Assembly (NCBI RefSeq): GCF_013410375.1
Contig: NZ_JACCFL010000001.1
Span: 3,658,001 to 3,722,000 of the forward strand
From: Leifsonia shinshuensis
GTDB lineage: Bacteria; Actinomycetota; Actinomycetes; Actinomycetales; Microbacteriaceae
Direction: 5' to 3'
Length of the DNA: 64,000 bases
A program made the translations under genes and the position numbers. Within the stretch, counting starts at the first letter, position 1. The number at the start of each line of letters is the position of its first letter. The notes beneath the pieces are model-generated. The model worked only from the letters and a program-made list of their open reading frames with translations, was not told the origin of the DNA and did not search any database. Shown here piece by piece: positions 16,521-25,269 of the stretch.

Positions 16521-17714
16521 ATGAGCCTCACCCCCACCCGCGCCGACAAGTTCTCGTTCGGTCTGTGGACCATCGGCTACAACGGCACCGACCCGTTCGG
16601 CGGCCCGACCCGGCCCCAGCTCGACGTGGTGGAGGCGGTGACCAAGCTCAGCGAGCTCGGCGCCTACGGCCTCACCTTCCACGACGACGACCTGTTCGCG
16701 TTCGGCTCGACCGACGCCGAGCGCCAGAAGCAGATCGACCGCCTCAAGCAGGTCCTCGCCGACACCGGCGTCATCGTGCCGATGGTGACCACCAACCTGT
16801 TCAGCGCGCCCGTCTTCAAGGACGGCGGCTTCACCTCCAACGACCGCGCCGTCCGCCGCTTCGCGCTGCGCAAGGTGCTCCGCAACCTCGACCTGGCCGC
16901 CGAGCTCGGCGCCAAGACGTTCGTGATGTGGGGCGGCCGCGAAGGCGCCGAGTACGACTCGGCCAAGAACATCCAGGCGGCGCTGGAGCGCTACCGGGAG
17001 GCCGTCAACCTGCTCGGCGACTACGTCACCGACAAGGGCTACGACATCCGGTTCGCGATCGAGCCGAAGCCGAACGAGCCGCGTGGCGACATCCTGCTGC
17101 CGACCGTGGGCCACGCCCTCGCGTTCATCAACTCGCTGGAGCGCCCGGAGCTCGTCGGCCTCAACCCCGAGGTCGGCCACGAGCAGATGGCGGGCCTGAA
17201 CTTCGCCGCCGGCATCGCCCAGGCGCTGTACCACGGCAAGCTCTACCACATCGACCTCAACGGCCAGCGCGGCATCAAGTACGACCAGGACCTGGTCTTC
17301 GGCCACGGCGACCTCCAGAACGCCTTCGCCCTCGTCGACCTGCTGGAGAACGGCGGCCCCAACGGCGGCCAGGCCTACGACGGCCCGCGCCACTTCGACT
17401 ACAAGCCGTCCCGCACCGAGGACATCACCGGCGTGTGGGACTCGGCCGCCGCGAACATGCGCACCTACCTGCTGCTGAAGGAGCGGGCCGCCGCGTTCCG
17501 CGCCGACCCCGAGGTGCAGGAGGCGCTGCAGTCGGCGCGCGTGACCGAGCTGTCCCAGCCGACGCTGGGCGCGGGCGAGAGCTACGACGACCTGCTCGCC
17601 GACCGCAGCGCGTACGAGGACTTCGACGCGAGCGCCTACTTCGGCGGCAAGGGCTTCGGCTTCGTCCGCCTGCAGCAGCTCGCCCTCGAGCACCTGCTCG
17701 GGGCCCGCGGCTGA
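16521..17714 (+). CDS. xylA: Xylose isomerase
   Basis: This enzyme converts D-xylose to D-xylulose (and glucose to fructose in vitro) using two divalent metals. The 397-residue length and residue positions match class I actinobacterial enzymes: base-side H54 in [11 protein letters not shown], metal-binding E181 and K183 in [29 protein letters not shown], and [25 protein letters not shown] precedes the ATG. It is followed by xylB on the same strand with a stable hairpin between them. With the esterase and GH51 genes it forms the xylose end of arabinoxylan breakdown. Confidence 0.98.
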   Translation: MSLTPTRADKFSFGLWTIGYNGTDPFGGPTRPQLDVVEAVTKLSELGAYGLTFHDDDLFAFGSTDAERQKQIDRLKQVLADTGVIVPMVTTNLFSAPVFKDGGFTSNDRAVRRFALRKVLRNLDLAAELGAKTFVMWGGREGAEYDSAKNIQAALERYREAVNLLGDYVTDKGYDIRFAIEPKPNEPRGDILLPTVGHALAFINSLERPELVGLNPEVGHEQMAGLNFAAGIAQALYHGKLYHIDLNGQRGIKYDQDLVFGHGDLQNAFALVDLLENGGPNGGQAYDGPRHFDYKPSRTEDITGVWDSAAANMRTYLLLKERAAAFRADPEVQEALQSARVTELSQPTLGAGESYDDLLADRSAYEDFDASAYFGGKGFGFVRLQQLALEHLLGARG

Positions 17715-17727
17715 CCCAGCTGTTCCC

Positions 17728-17761
17728 GGGGCGCGTGGACGACTGGTCGTCTACGCGCCCC
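17728..17761 (+). terminator. Hairpin between xylA and xylB
   Basis: A 15-bp stem with one G-U pair closes a 4-nt loop, starting 14 bp after the xylA stop and ending 31 bp before xylB. It could terminate part of the transcripts or stabilise the xylA 3' end, giving less xylB than xylA. No T-run of note follows. Confidence 0.65.
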
Positions 17762-17792
17762 TTCGCAACGATCTGAGAAGTGAGGACCGCAC

Positions 17793-19256
17793 GTGACGCT
17801 GGTCGCCGGAGTCGACTCGTCGACGCAGAGCTGCAAGGTGGTCGTGCGCGACCTGGAGACCGGGGCGCTGGTGCGCTCCGGCCGGGCCGCGCACCCGGAC
17901 GGGACCGAGGTCGATCCGGCCGCCTGGTGGAGCGCGCTGCGCTCGGCGCTGGAGGCCGCGGGCGGACTGGATGACGTGGCCGCGATCTCCATCGCCGGTC
18001 AGCAGCACGGCATGGTGGTGCTGGACTCGGAGGGCCGGGTCATCCGCGACGCCCTGCTCTGGAACGACACCCGCAGCGCGCAGGCCGCCCGCGACCTGAT
18101 CGACGAGGTCGGCGCCGAGGCGTACGCCGCGCGCGTGGGCGTCGTGCCGGTGGCCTCCTTCACCGCGACCAAGCTGCGCTGGCTGCGGGACGCCGAGCCG
18201 GCGAACGCCGCGCGCGTCGCCGCCGTCGCCCTCCCCCACGACTGGCTGACCTGGCGGCTGCTCGGCTACGGCCCGGCGGACGAGAGCCCGCTCGGCCCCG
18301 ACCTGGAGGCGCTGACCACCGACCGGTCCGACGCGAGCGGGACCGCGTACTGGAGCGCGGGGGCCGGGGCGTACGACTTCGAGCTGTTCGAGCGGGCACT
18401 CGGGCGGCCCGGGCGGGAGGCCGCCGGTGCTGCGGGCGTGTGTGCTGACGCCGGAGCTCGCGACACGGACGGCGCTCGCGTCATCCTCCCGCGCGTGCTC
18501 GGCCCGGCGGACGCCGCCGGCCGCACCCCGGACGGTGTCCTCGTCGGCCCCGGCGCCGGCGACAACGCGGGCGCCGCCCTCGGCCTCGGTGCCGCGGACG
18601 GCGACGTGGTGGTGTCCATCGGCACCAGCGGAACGGTGTTCGCCGTGACGGACTCGCCCATCGCGGACCCGACCGGGACGGTCGCGGGCTTCGCCGATGC
18701 GGGCGGCCTCAACCTGCCATTGATCGCGACGCTCAACGCGGCGCGCGTGCTGAGCTCCATCGCCGACCTGCTGTCGGTGGACTTCGACACCCTGGCCGAG
18801 CTCGCCCTGTCGGGGGAGCCCGGCGCGGAGGGCGTCGTGCTCGTCCCGTACTTCGAGGGCGAGCGCACCCCGAACCTCCCCGACGCGAAGGCCAGCCTTC
18901 ACGGCCTCACCATCGCCACCACGCGCCCGGCGACGTTCGCGCGCGCCGCGATCGAGGGGATGCTGTGCGGCCTCGCGGACGGCCTCGACGCCGTGCGCGC
19001 GGTCGGCGTGCGGGAGAAGCGCATCCTGCTGATCGGCGGCGCCGCGCAGAACCGGGCAGTGGCCGCGATCGCGGCACAGGTCTTCGACGCGCCGGTCGTC
19101 GTGCCGGCGCCGGGCGAGTACGTCGCCGACGGCGGCGCCGTGCAGGCGGCGTGGGCGCTGACCGGCGAGCGGCCGACGTGGACCGTAGAGGCGGCGGCGC
19201 CGCTGCCGGTGGACACGCGGGCGGTCATCCGGGAGCAGCGGGGGCAGTACCTGTAG
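17793..19256 (+). CDS. xylB: Xylulokinase (FGGY family)
   Basis: This 487-residue enzyme phosphorylates D-xylulose with ATP to xylulose 5-phosphate, which enters the pentose phosphate pathway. The first ATPase domain starts [13 protein letters not shown] and contains [14 protein letters not shown] and the substrate-site [12 protein letters not shown]. The second domain has [12 protein letters not shown] and the FGGY-type [14 protein letters not shown]. The GTG start follows GAAGTGAGG. It is the second gene after xylA. Its end is followed by a 640-bp region holding the tandem array. Confidence 0.97.
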   Translation: MTLVAGVDSSTQSCKVVVRDLETGALVRSGRAAHPDGTEVDPAAWWSALRSALEAAGGLDDVAAISIAGQQHGMVVLDSEGRVIRDALLWNDTRSAQAARDLIDEVGAEAYAARVGVVPVASFTATKLRWLRDAEPANAARVAAVALPHDWLTWRLLGYGPADESPLGPDLEALTTDRSDASGTAYWSAGAGAYDFELFERALGRPGREAAGAAGVCADAGARDTDGARVILPRVLGPADAAGRTPDGVLVGPGAGDNAGAALGLGAADGDVVVSIGTSGTVFAVTDSPIADPTGTVAGFADAGGLNLPLIATLNAARVLSSIADLLSVDFDTLAELALSGEPGAEGVVLVPYFEGERTPNLPDAKASLHGLTIATTRPATFARAAIEGMLCGLADGLDAVRAVGVREKRILLIGGAAQNRAVAAIAAQVFDAPVVVPAPGEYVADGGAVQAAWALTGERPTWTVEAAAPLPVDTRAVIREQRGQYL

Positions 19257-19302
19257 GTCGTGGGCAGCGGAGGAGTTCCGGGTTTCTGCGACCCGAAAAG
19301 TC

Positions 19303-19874
19303 AGTCAACGGAGGAGATCGGCGCGCGACGCGACCGGATCTCCTCCGTTGGCGTTCGCGGACCCGACGCGGCCGGACCGCATTCCACGTCGCCTCCGGAA
19401 GGACATTCCGGCCCCAGACACCCGAGCCTCCTCCGTTGACGTTCAGGGACCCGACACGGCCGGCCCGCATCCCACGCCGTCTCCGGAGGACATCCCCGCC
19501 CAAGACACCCGAGCCTCCTCCGTTGGCGTTCGGGGACCAACACGGCCGGCCCGCATCCCACGTCGACTCCGGAGGACATTCCCGCCCCAGACACCCGGAT
19601 CTCCTCCGTTGGCGTTCGGGGACCGACACGGCCAGGCCGCATCCCACGTCGCCTGCGGAGGGCATTCCCGCCCCCGACTCCCGAGCCTCCTCGGTCGCCG
19701 TTCAGGGACCCGACACGGCCGGCCCGTATCCCACGTCGCCCCCGGAGGACATTCCCGCCCCGGCCACCCGCATCTCCTCCGTTGGCGTTCGCGGACCCGA
19801 CGCGGCCGGGGCCCGTCCCACGTCGCCTCCGGAGGACATTTCCGCCCCAGACACCAGGATCTCCTCCGTTGACT
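19303..19874. repeat. Six-unit 87-bp tandem array with inverted flanks
   Basis: Six head-to-tail units begin at 19338, 19425, 19512, 19599, 19684 and 19772 (lengths 87, 87, 87, 85, 88, 87). Each starts with a form of ATCTCCTCCGTTGGCGTTC or AGCCTCCTCCGTTGACGTTC and ends near GACACCCG. A 16-bp sequence AGTCAACGGAGGAGAT at 19303-19318 is the exact reverse complement of 19859-19874, so the array is bracketed by inverted copies of the unit start. Since 87 is divisible by three, frames stay open across it on both strands, but there is no start signal or protein-like composition. It fills the gap between the converging xylB gene and glycerate kinase remnant. Confidence 0.85.
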
Positions 19875-19896
19875 GCTATCAGGGCCGGAGAGCCGG

Positions 19897-20713
19897 CTAA
19901 TCTCCTCCGTTGCCGACAGCGGCGAAGCGGCGGGCCAGGTCCGCACCGGCGGCCGCGGCCCAGCGGAGCGGGTCCGCGATGGCGGCCGCCGACCCGCCCG
20001 CGAGCTCCGAGAGCGAGGCCGCAGCGGCGAATCCGCGCGGGTCGGCGGCGATCGACCCGGCCGCCAGGAGGGCGGGGATCCCGGCCGCCCGCGCCAGCGC
20101 CGCCACGTACTCGGGAACTTTCCCCGCCGCCGACTGGTCGTCGTACCGGCCCTCCCCCGTCACCACTGCGTGCGCACCCGCCACCATCGCGGGCAGCCCC
20201 AGAGCCTCCCCGACCGCCGCGGACCCCGGCGCGATCACCGCGCCCCAGGCGAGCAGGCCGTACCCGGTCCCGCCCGCCGCGCCCGCTCCCGGCGTCGCAG
20301 GGTCGACGGCGACCCCGGCCTCCCGCAGCACGTCGGCGAATCGGGCGAGCCCGGCCTCCAGCACGGGCATGTCCGCGGGACGCGCACCCTTCTGCGGCCC
20401 GAACACCGCCGCCGCACCCGCGGGTCCGAGCAGCGGGCTCGTCACGTCGCTCAGCACACGCGCGCCTCCCGCAGGAAGCGCTCGCAGGGTCAGTTCGGCC
20501 CGGGAGAGGCCGGCCAGCCCGCGATTCCCCGGGACGATGTCGTCCCCGTCCGCGTCGAGCAGCCGCGCTCCGAGCGCGGTCAGCATCCCCGCTCCGCCGT
20601 CCGTGGACGCGCTGCCGCCGATCGCGAGCAGCAGCGCCGTCGCCCCCGCGTCCAGTGCCGCCGCGATCGCCCTTGAAGGAGTCGGGGGCGAAGACGACCG
20701 TGCGCATCCCCAC
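19897..20713 (-). pseudogene. Glycerate kinase remnant with internal deletion and frameshift
   Basis: The gene opens with the intact glycerate kinase N-terminus MRTVVFAPDSFKG (GTG 20713 or ATG 20707). Directly afterwards the homologous protein continues in another frame with AIAAALDAGATALLLAIGGSASTDGGAGML and then runs to the normal end. In full-length enzymes of this family about 100 residues lie between these two blocks, so some 300 bp are missing and the frame is broken at about 20670. The remaining frame can be translated only from ATG 20586, giving 229 residues that lack the first part of the fold. Loss of D-glycerate 2- or 3-kinase function is inferred. Confidence 0.8.
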
Positions 20714-21103
20714 AGGCTGGCATAGATCGCCGGTCGCCGCGGCGTGCGGACGCCGGGATTGGCGGACCCGATAGCGAGACCGTCACCGTCACGGACCTCC
20801 CACCCTGGCGGACGCCTCCACCATGGCCCAGCATCGGCCCAACTCAGCCCGATTCACGCCCCGCCCGACACCACGGCCAATCCGGCCCGGCCCGACCCGA
20901 CACCACAGCCAATCCGACCCGGCCCGACCCGACACCACAGCCAATCCGACCCGGCCCGACCCGACACACTCCCGGCCCGACCCGAGACGCCAGCCAATCC
21001 ACCCCGGCCCAACCCGCCCGGCACCACACCCCCCTCGCCTCTGGCACCGCACCCCCGACCGGACGATCATGTCCCGCATGAACGCACCACACGGTTCACG
21101 GCC
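20714..21103. repeat. 390-bp gap with 32-bp tandem repeats
   Basis: No gene is seen here. Three nearly identical 32-bp units start at 20876, 20908 and 20940 (GCCAATCCGACCCGGCCCGA and a GACACCACA end). Degenerate versions lie before (20836-20875) and after (about 20992-21027). The strand is strongly cytosine-biased, with few G residues, unlike the rest of the window. The promoter of the following MFS gene is not obvious. Confidence 0.6.
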
Positions 21104-22393
21104 ATGATCCCCTCCGCCCGCCGGGTCCAGGGCGTCTATCTCACGCTCCTGCTCGGCAACACCCTGGCCGCGTCGTTCATCTGGGGGATCAACACGCTCT
21201 TCCTGCTCGACGCCGGGCTGACCAACTTCGAAGCGTTCGCGGCGAACGCGTTCTTCACGGCCGGGATGGTCCTCTTCGAGATCCCGACCGGCGTCGTCGC
21301 CGACACCATCGGGCGTCGCGCCTCCTACCTGCTCGGGACGATCACCCTGTCGTCGTCGACCGTCCTCTACTGGCTGCTCTGGCTGTGGCATGCACCGTTC
21401 TTCTGGTGGGCAGTCGCCTCCATGCTGCTCGGACTCGGCTTCACCTTCTTCTCCGGTGCGACCGACGCGTGGATGGTCGACGCGCTCACGTTCACCGGCT
21501 ACAAGGGGAGCCTGGAGTCGGTCTTCGGCCGCGCGCTCGTCGTCACCGGCGCCGCGATGTTCGCCGGCTCCGTGCTGGGCGGGGTGATCGCGCAGGTGAC
21601 GAACCTCGGTGTGCCGTTCCTGTTGCGGGCCGGCGTGCTCGTGTTGATGTTCGTGTTCGCATTCGTCGCGATGCGCGACGTCGGGTTCACCCCCGACCGG
21701 TCGATGGGACCGTGGCGGGCGACCAGGAACGTCCTCTCGCAGTCGATCGAGCACGGGATGCGGAAGCGCTCGGTGCGCTACGTCATCCTGTCGGCGCCGT
21801 TCGCGTCCGGGGTCGGGATCTACGCGTTCTACGCCCTCCAGCCCTACCTGCTCGAACTGTACGGCGACCCGAAGGCGTACTCGGTCGCGGGACTCGCGGC
21901 GGCCATCCTGTCGCTGGCGCAGGCGGCGGGCGGCATCTTCGCGCCGCGGCTCCGGCGCCTGTTCGCCAAGCGGACGACGGCGATCATCGGCGCCTCGCTC
22001 GCCAGCATCGTGATCCTGGTGGCGATGGGGCTGACCGCGTTCTTCTGGTTCGCCGTGGTGCTGCTGGTGATCTGGGGCTTCGTCTTCGCGGTGGCGGGAC
22101 CGGTGCGGCAGGCGTACCTGAACGACATGATCCCGTCCCAGCAGCGCGCGACGGTGCTGTCGTTCGACTCGCTGTTCGGGAGCCTCGGCGGTGTGGTCAT
22201 CCAGCCGGCCCTCGGGCGCGCGGCCGACCTGTGGGGGTACGGGACGTCGCTGGTCATCGGCGGGGCGATCGAGCTGATCGGGATCCCGTTCCTGCTAGCG
22301 AGCCGGCGGCAGGGCGACCCGTCGGACTCGGCCGGGGCGCGCGGCGACGCCGGGGAGACCGGCGAGGCGGAGGCGGCACCCACCACTCCGTGA
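21104..22393 (+). CDS. MFS transporter (DHA3-like)
   Basis: This 429-residue protein has about 12 transmembrane helices. It starts with a short cytoplasmic SARRVQGVYLTLLLGN, then carries the motif A-like loop IPTGVVADTIGRRASY after helix 2, and a middle loop around residues 190-215. DHA3 transporters of this kind export drugs or other small molecules. The ATG at 21104 has no clear ribosome-binding site; longer frames read the cytosine-rich repeat region and are rejected. The C-terminal 30 residues are polar, Gly/Ala/Glu-rich. A strong hairpin follows. Confidence 0.88.
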   Translation: MIPSARRVQGVYLTLLLGNTLAASFIWGINTLFLLDAGLTNFEAFAANAFFTAGMVLFEIPTGVVADTIGRRASYLLGTITLSSSTVLYWLLWLWHAPFFWWAVASMLLGLGFTFFSGATDAWMVDALTFTGYKGSLESVFGRALVVTGAAMFAGSVLGGVIAQVTNLGVPFLLRAGVLVLMFVFAFVAMRDVGFTPDRSMGPWRATRNVLSQSIEHGMRKRSVRYVILSAPFASGVGIYAFYALQPYLLELYGDPKAYSVAGLAAAILSLAQAAGGIFAPRLRRLFAKRTTAIIGASLASIVILVAMGLTAFFWFAVVLLVIWGFVFAVAGPVRQAYLNDMIPSQQRATVLSFDSLFGSLGGVVIQPALGRAADLWGYGTSLVIGGAIELIGIPFLLASRRQGDPSDSAGARGDAGETGEAEAAPTTP

Positions 22394-22432
22394 GCGACCG
22401 TCTCCCGCGCATCCGTCCCCGCGCCTGTAACA

Positions 22433-22483
22433 GGGGTCGCGACACGCCGCTAAGCGCAGCGCGTGACAGCGTGTTGCGACCCC
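22433..22483. terminator. Strong bidirectional hairpin between converging MFS genes
   Basis: Two 15-nt arms (22433-22447 and 22469-22483) pair with one G-U; the 21-nt loop contains a smaller CGCT/AGCG stem. It stands between the stop codons of two converging genes. It has no T-run in either direction, so it may be a terminator or a mobile-type repeat element. Confidence 0.55.
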
Positions 22484-22548
22484 GGTCCGCCCGGCGGGCG
22501 GGGCGGGCGGGGCGGTGGCGGGGTGGCGAGCCGGCGAATCCGGCGGGG

Positions 22549-23934
22549 TCAGCGGCGGTGGATGCGCCCGCCGCACAGCCACGCGGCCAGGCAGAGCACG
22601 CCGTTCACGGCGAACACGCCCGCGAACGCGATCGGCGACGCGGCTCCGCCGAGCGCCGAGAACGCGATCGCGGTGGTCGCCAGCGCGATCGCCGAGCCGG
22701 TGGAGTCCGCGATCGAGAGCGCCGAGCTGTTGAAGCCCTGGTCGGCGGGGGTCGAGTACTCCAGGGTGAGCACGCCGAGCCGCGGGTAGAGCAGGCCCAT
22801 GCCCGCGCCCGCGAACGCCCAGCCGACCACGACGACCACCGGGGAGGCGCCGGTCAGCGCGGTCACCAGCAGGGAGGCGATCGCGATGGTGAGCCCGAGC
22901 GCGCCGAGCCGGGCGGCGAGCCGGTGGCCGATGGCCGGGAAGCGGCCCTGCGCCCACGAGGCGGCGGCCCAGCTGAGGCCGGCCGCCGTCAGCGCGAGCC
23001 CCGCGACGGCCGGAGACGCGCCGTACTGCGTGACCATCAGCAGCGGGACGTACACCTCGGCCGAGAAGAACGTCCCCGCCACGATGCCCCGGACCAGGAT
23101 GACGCTCGGCAGGCCGCGCCGCGCTCGCAGCGTGCCCACCGGGAGCAGCGGCCGCAGGGCGGCGACCGCAGCGGCGGCCGCGAACACCGGCACCAGCCAC
23201 TGGACGGGACCGCGGGACCCGGCCGCGAGGGTGAGGGCGAGGACGGCGACGGCGACGAGCGCGGCCAGCCCGGCGCGCACCAGCTCGGTGCGGCCGCCGG
23301 CCGGCCGCTCCTCCGGGCCGTGGACGCCGCGCATCGCCGGCACCACCATGAGCATGGCCAGCACCACGAGCGCGACGACTCCGAGGAACACCCAGCGCCA
23401 GCCGACCGTCTCGGCGACGGCGCCCGCGATGACGGGCCCGATCAGCGACGGGACGACCCACGCCGCGGCGAAGCCGGCGAAGATGCGGGCGTGCAGCGGC
23501 GGCGGGTAGACGCGCGCGACGATCACGTACAGCGCGACCGTGAGCGCGCCGCCGCCGAGCCCGTGGACAAGCCGCCCGGTGACGAACAGCCCCATCGTCG
23601 GAGCGAGCCCGGCGAGGATGAGGCCGGCGCCGAACAGTCCCACCGAGGCGAACAGGACGGTGCGCGGGTTGCCGCGGTCGCACCACGTGCCGGCGACCAC
23701 CATCCCGACGACCCCGACGGCGAGGGGGCCGGCGAACGCGAAGGCGTAGAGCGCGGCGCCGTCGAGCTCGCGGCTGACGGTCGGCATGATCGTCGTCACC
23801 GCGAGCGCTTCGAACGCCGCCAGCGTGACGAGCAGGCACATGCCGACGCTCACCCAGCGGTAGCGCGGCGCGAGCACCCCCTCCGGCTTGGCGAGGCGCC
23901 CGGTCTGGACCGTCGATCCCCCGTCCGTGCTCAT
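22549..23934 (-). CDS. MFS transporter (drug-resistance type)
   Basis: This 461-residue protein has about 14 hydrophobic segments. The N-terminal 24 residues are polar; helix 1 is SVGMCLLVTLAAFEALAVTT, followed by IMPTVSRELDG, and the second-loop signature AGTWCDRGNPRTV is a variant of MFS motif A. A motif C-like stretch, WVVPSLIGPVIAGAVAETVGWRW, occurs in helix 5, as in antiporters that export drugs. Start ATG 23934 gives a normal N-terminus. It is not in an operon; copy C of the 63-bp element lies 43 bp upstream. Confidence 0.9.
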   Translation of the reverse strand: MSTDGGSTVQTGRLAKPEGVLAPRYRWVSVGMCLLVTLAAFEALAVTTIMPTVSRELDGAALYAFAFAGPLAVGVVGMVVAGTWCDRGNPRTVLFASVGLFGAGLILAGLAPTMGLFVTGRLVHGLGGGALTVALYVIVARVYPPPLHARIFAGFAAAWVVPSLIGPVIAGAVAETVGWRWVFLGVVALVVLAMLMVVPAMRGVHGPEERPAGGRTELVRAGLAALVAVAVLALTLAAGSRGPVQWLVPVFAAAAAVAALRPLLPVGTLRARRGLPSVILVRGIVAGTFFSAEVYVPLLMVTQYGASPAVAGLALTAAGLSWAAASWAQGRFPAIGHRLAARLGALGLTIAIASLLVTALTGASPVVVVVGWAFAGAGMGLLYPRLGVLTLEYSTPADQGFNSSALSIADSTGSAIALATTAIAFSALGGAASPIAFAGVFAVNGVLCLAAWLCGGRIHRR

Positions 23935-23976
23935 CCTCCGAGCCTACGACCTCCCCCCGACGAGCGCCGAGCAGCC

Positions 23977-24039
23977 GCCGAGTACGCGAATTCTCTGCGT
24001 ACTCGACGGTCTGGAGCGGATTTTTCGCGTACTCGGCGG
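23977..24039 (-). repeat. 63-bp GAGTACGC element, copy C
   Basis: Same orientation and plan as copies A and B: GCCGAGTACGC, spacer GAATTCTCT, GCGTACTCG, about 20 nt, then GCGTACTCGGCGG. The element ends 20 bp from the stop codon of the minus-strand LacI gene, matching the placement of the other two copies. Confidence 0.8.
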
Positions 24040-24058
24040 TTGCGTGCCGGGTGGCGGG

Positions 24059-25078
24059 TCAGGCCGGGGCGGGTGCGGTGGAGGCGCGCACGATCAGCTC
24101 CGGCAGGAGGCTCGCGGGGCCCGGCACCTCGCCGCCCTCGATCTCGGCCACCAGCCGTTCGACGCTGCGGCGGCCCAGCTCGGTGAAGTCCTGCAGCACG
24201 GTCGTCAGCGGCGGCCAGAAGTGCGCCGCCTCGGGGATGTCGTCGAAGCCGACGACGCTGAGGTCCTCGGGGATGCGGCGGCCGGCCTCCCTGGCCGCGT
24301 GGTAGACGCCGAGCGCCATCTGGTCGTTGGAGGCGAACACGGCGGTCGCCTCGGGGTCGCGCAGGAACGACCGGGCGGCCCGGTACCCGGACTCGGCCGA
24401 CCAGTCGCCCTCCAGCAGCGGTGGCACGGCGAGCCCCGCCGCCTCCAGTTCGCGGGCGTAGCCGGCGGCGCGGGCCTGCGCCTCGAACCACACCAGCGGC
24501 CCCGTCAGGTGGAGGATGCGCCGGTGGCCGAGCGAGACCAGGTGGGCGGTGGCCGCGCGGGCGCCCGCCTCCTGGTCGACGGTCAGCTCGCGCGCGACGT
24601 ACTCGGAGCCGCCCTGGAGCGTCACGTACGGGACGGCGAGCCGGGCACTCGAGATGTGCTCCAGCACGAGGTCCTGCGGGGCGATCACGATGATGCCCTC
24701 CACCGCCTGGGCGAGCAGGTGGTCGAGCGCGGCCGCGATCCCGGCGTCGTCGAGCTGCGGGATCTGGGCGACCGCGAGGTAGTAGCCGGCGTCGCGCGCG
24801 GCGCCCTGCACGGCGTTGATGCTCGACACCGGGCCGTACAGCGCCGCGGCGGTGGTGGAGAGCACGCCGAGCGTCCGGGAGCGGGCGGTGACGAGCGCCC
24901 GCGCGGCGCGGTTGGGCCGGTACTGCAGCTGCTCCATCGCGTCGAGGACGCGCTGCCGGGTGGACTCCCGGATGCTCGGGTGGTCGTTGATGACCCGGGA
25001 CACGGTCTGGTGCGAGACGCCCGCGAGCTGGGCGACGTCGCGGATGCTCGCGGCGCGTTGCGCGGGGTCGTGGCTCAC
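24059..25078 (-). CDS. LacI-family transcriptional regulator
   Basis: This 339-residue repressor has its helix-turn-helix and hinge at residues 11-60 (SIRDVAQLAGVSHQTVSRVI and RAARALVTARS) and an effector domain with LSVVGFDDIPEAAHFWPPLTTV. The ATCC-type ligand contacts cannot be assigned to a sugar. The GTG start has no Shine-Dalgarno sequence but a GATAAT box ends 6 nt before it, so the mRNA is probably leaderless. No sugar gene is next to it on either side, so its regulon is elsewhere or it acts on the neighbouring MFS or permease genes. Confidence 0.92.
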   Translation of the reverse strand: MSHDPAQRAASIRDVAQLAGVSHQTVSRVINDHPSIRESTRQRVLDAMEQLQYRPNRAARALVTARSRTLGVLSTTAAALYGPVSSINAVQGAARDAGYYLAVAQIPQLDDAGIAAALDHLLAQAVEGIIVIAPQDLVLEHISSARLAVPYVTLQGGSEYVARELTVDQEAGARAATAHLVSLGHRRILHLTGPLVWFEAQARAAGYARELEAAGLAVPPLLEGDWSAESGYRAARSFLRDPEATAVFASNDQMALGVYHAAREAGRRIPEDLSVVGFDDIPEAAHFWPPLTTVLQDFTELGRRSVERLVAEIEGGEVPGPASLLPELIVRASTAPAPA

Positions 25079-25084
25079 CGCCCC

Positions 25085-25090
25085 ATTATC
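25085..25090 (-). promoter_or_regulatory. -10 box of a leaderless LacI mRNA
   Basis: GATAAT on the minus strand is separated by 6 nt from the GTG start codon, the spacing expected for transcription starting at the start codon. Confidence 0.5.
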
Positions 25091-25180
25091 CGTGACGTTG
25101 GCGCTCCGCCCCCGCGACCCGGTGCGTCCCGGGCGCGGCGTCGCAGGGCACTCGCTCCCCGGCTCTGCGGCGGCGGCCGA

Positions 25181-25269
25181 TCAGCGACGACGGCGGTCCC
25201 GACGACGGCGGCTTCAGCGACGACGGCGGTCCCGACGACGCCGGCCTCAGCGACGACGGCGGGCCCGCC
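25181..25269 (-). repeat. 33-bp tandem copies of the permease gene end
   Basis: Units begin at 25181, 25214 and 25247, each with TCAGCGACGACGGCGG. The unit at 25247 begins exactly with the permease stop codon and runs into the gene; the two units further downstream repeat that stop codon and part of the last codons. Unit length 33 equals 11 codons. The first two units differ from each other at about three positions. Confidence 0.75.

Noticed and set aside
19338..19858. CRISPR array
   Set aside because: Units are contiguous without unique spacers and no cas genes are present.
18965..19900. Plus-strand open frame continuing through the 87-bp array
   Set aside because: Open only because the unit length is a multiple of three. 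It starts inside xylB and has no ribosome-binding site or family similarity.
19301..20713. A 470-residue glycerate-kinase-starting protein through the array
   Set aside because: After the first 13 residues the frame no longer matches the enzyme, and the rest is array translation. The pseudogene reading explains both blocks.
22424..22483. tRNA-like structure
   Set aside because: No acceptor/CCA pattern, no anticodon arm or T-loop. It is a simple inverted repeat.
21385..24186. 933-codon open frame across two MFS genes and a repeat element
   Set aside because: It crosses the hairpin and gene ends and encodes Arg/Ala/Asp-rich sequence with no domain. Two MFS genes on other frames explain the region.
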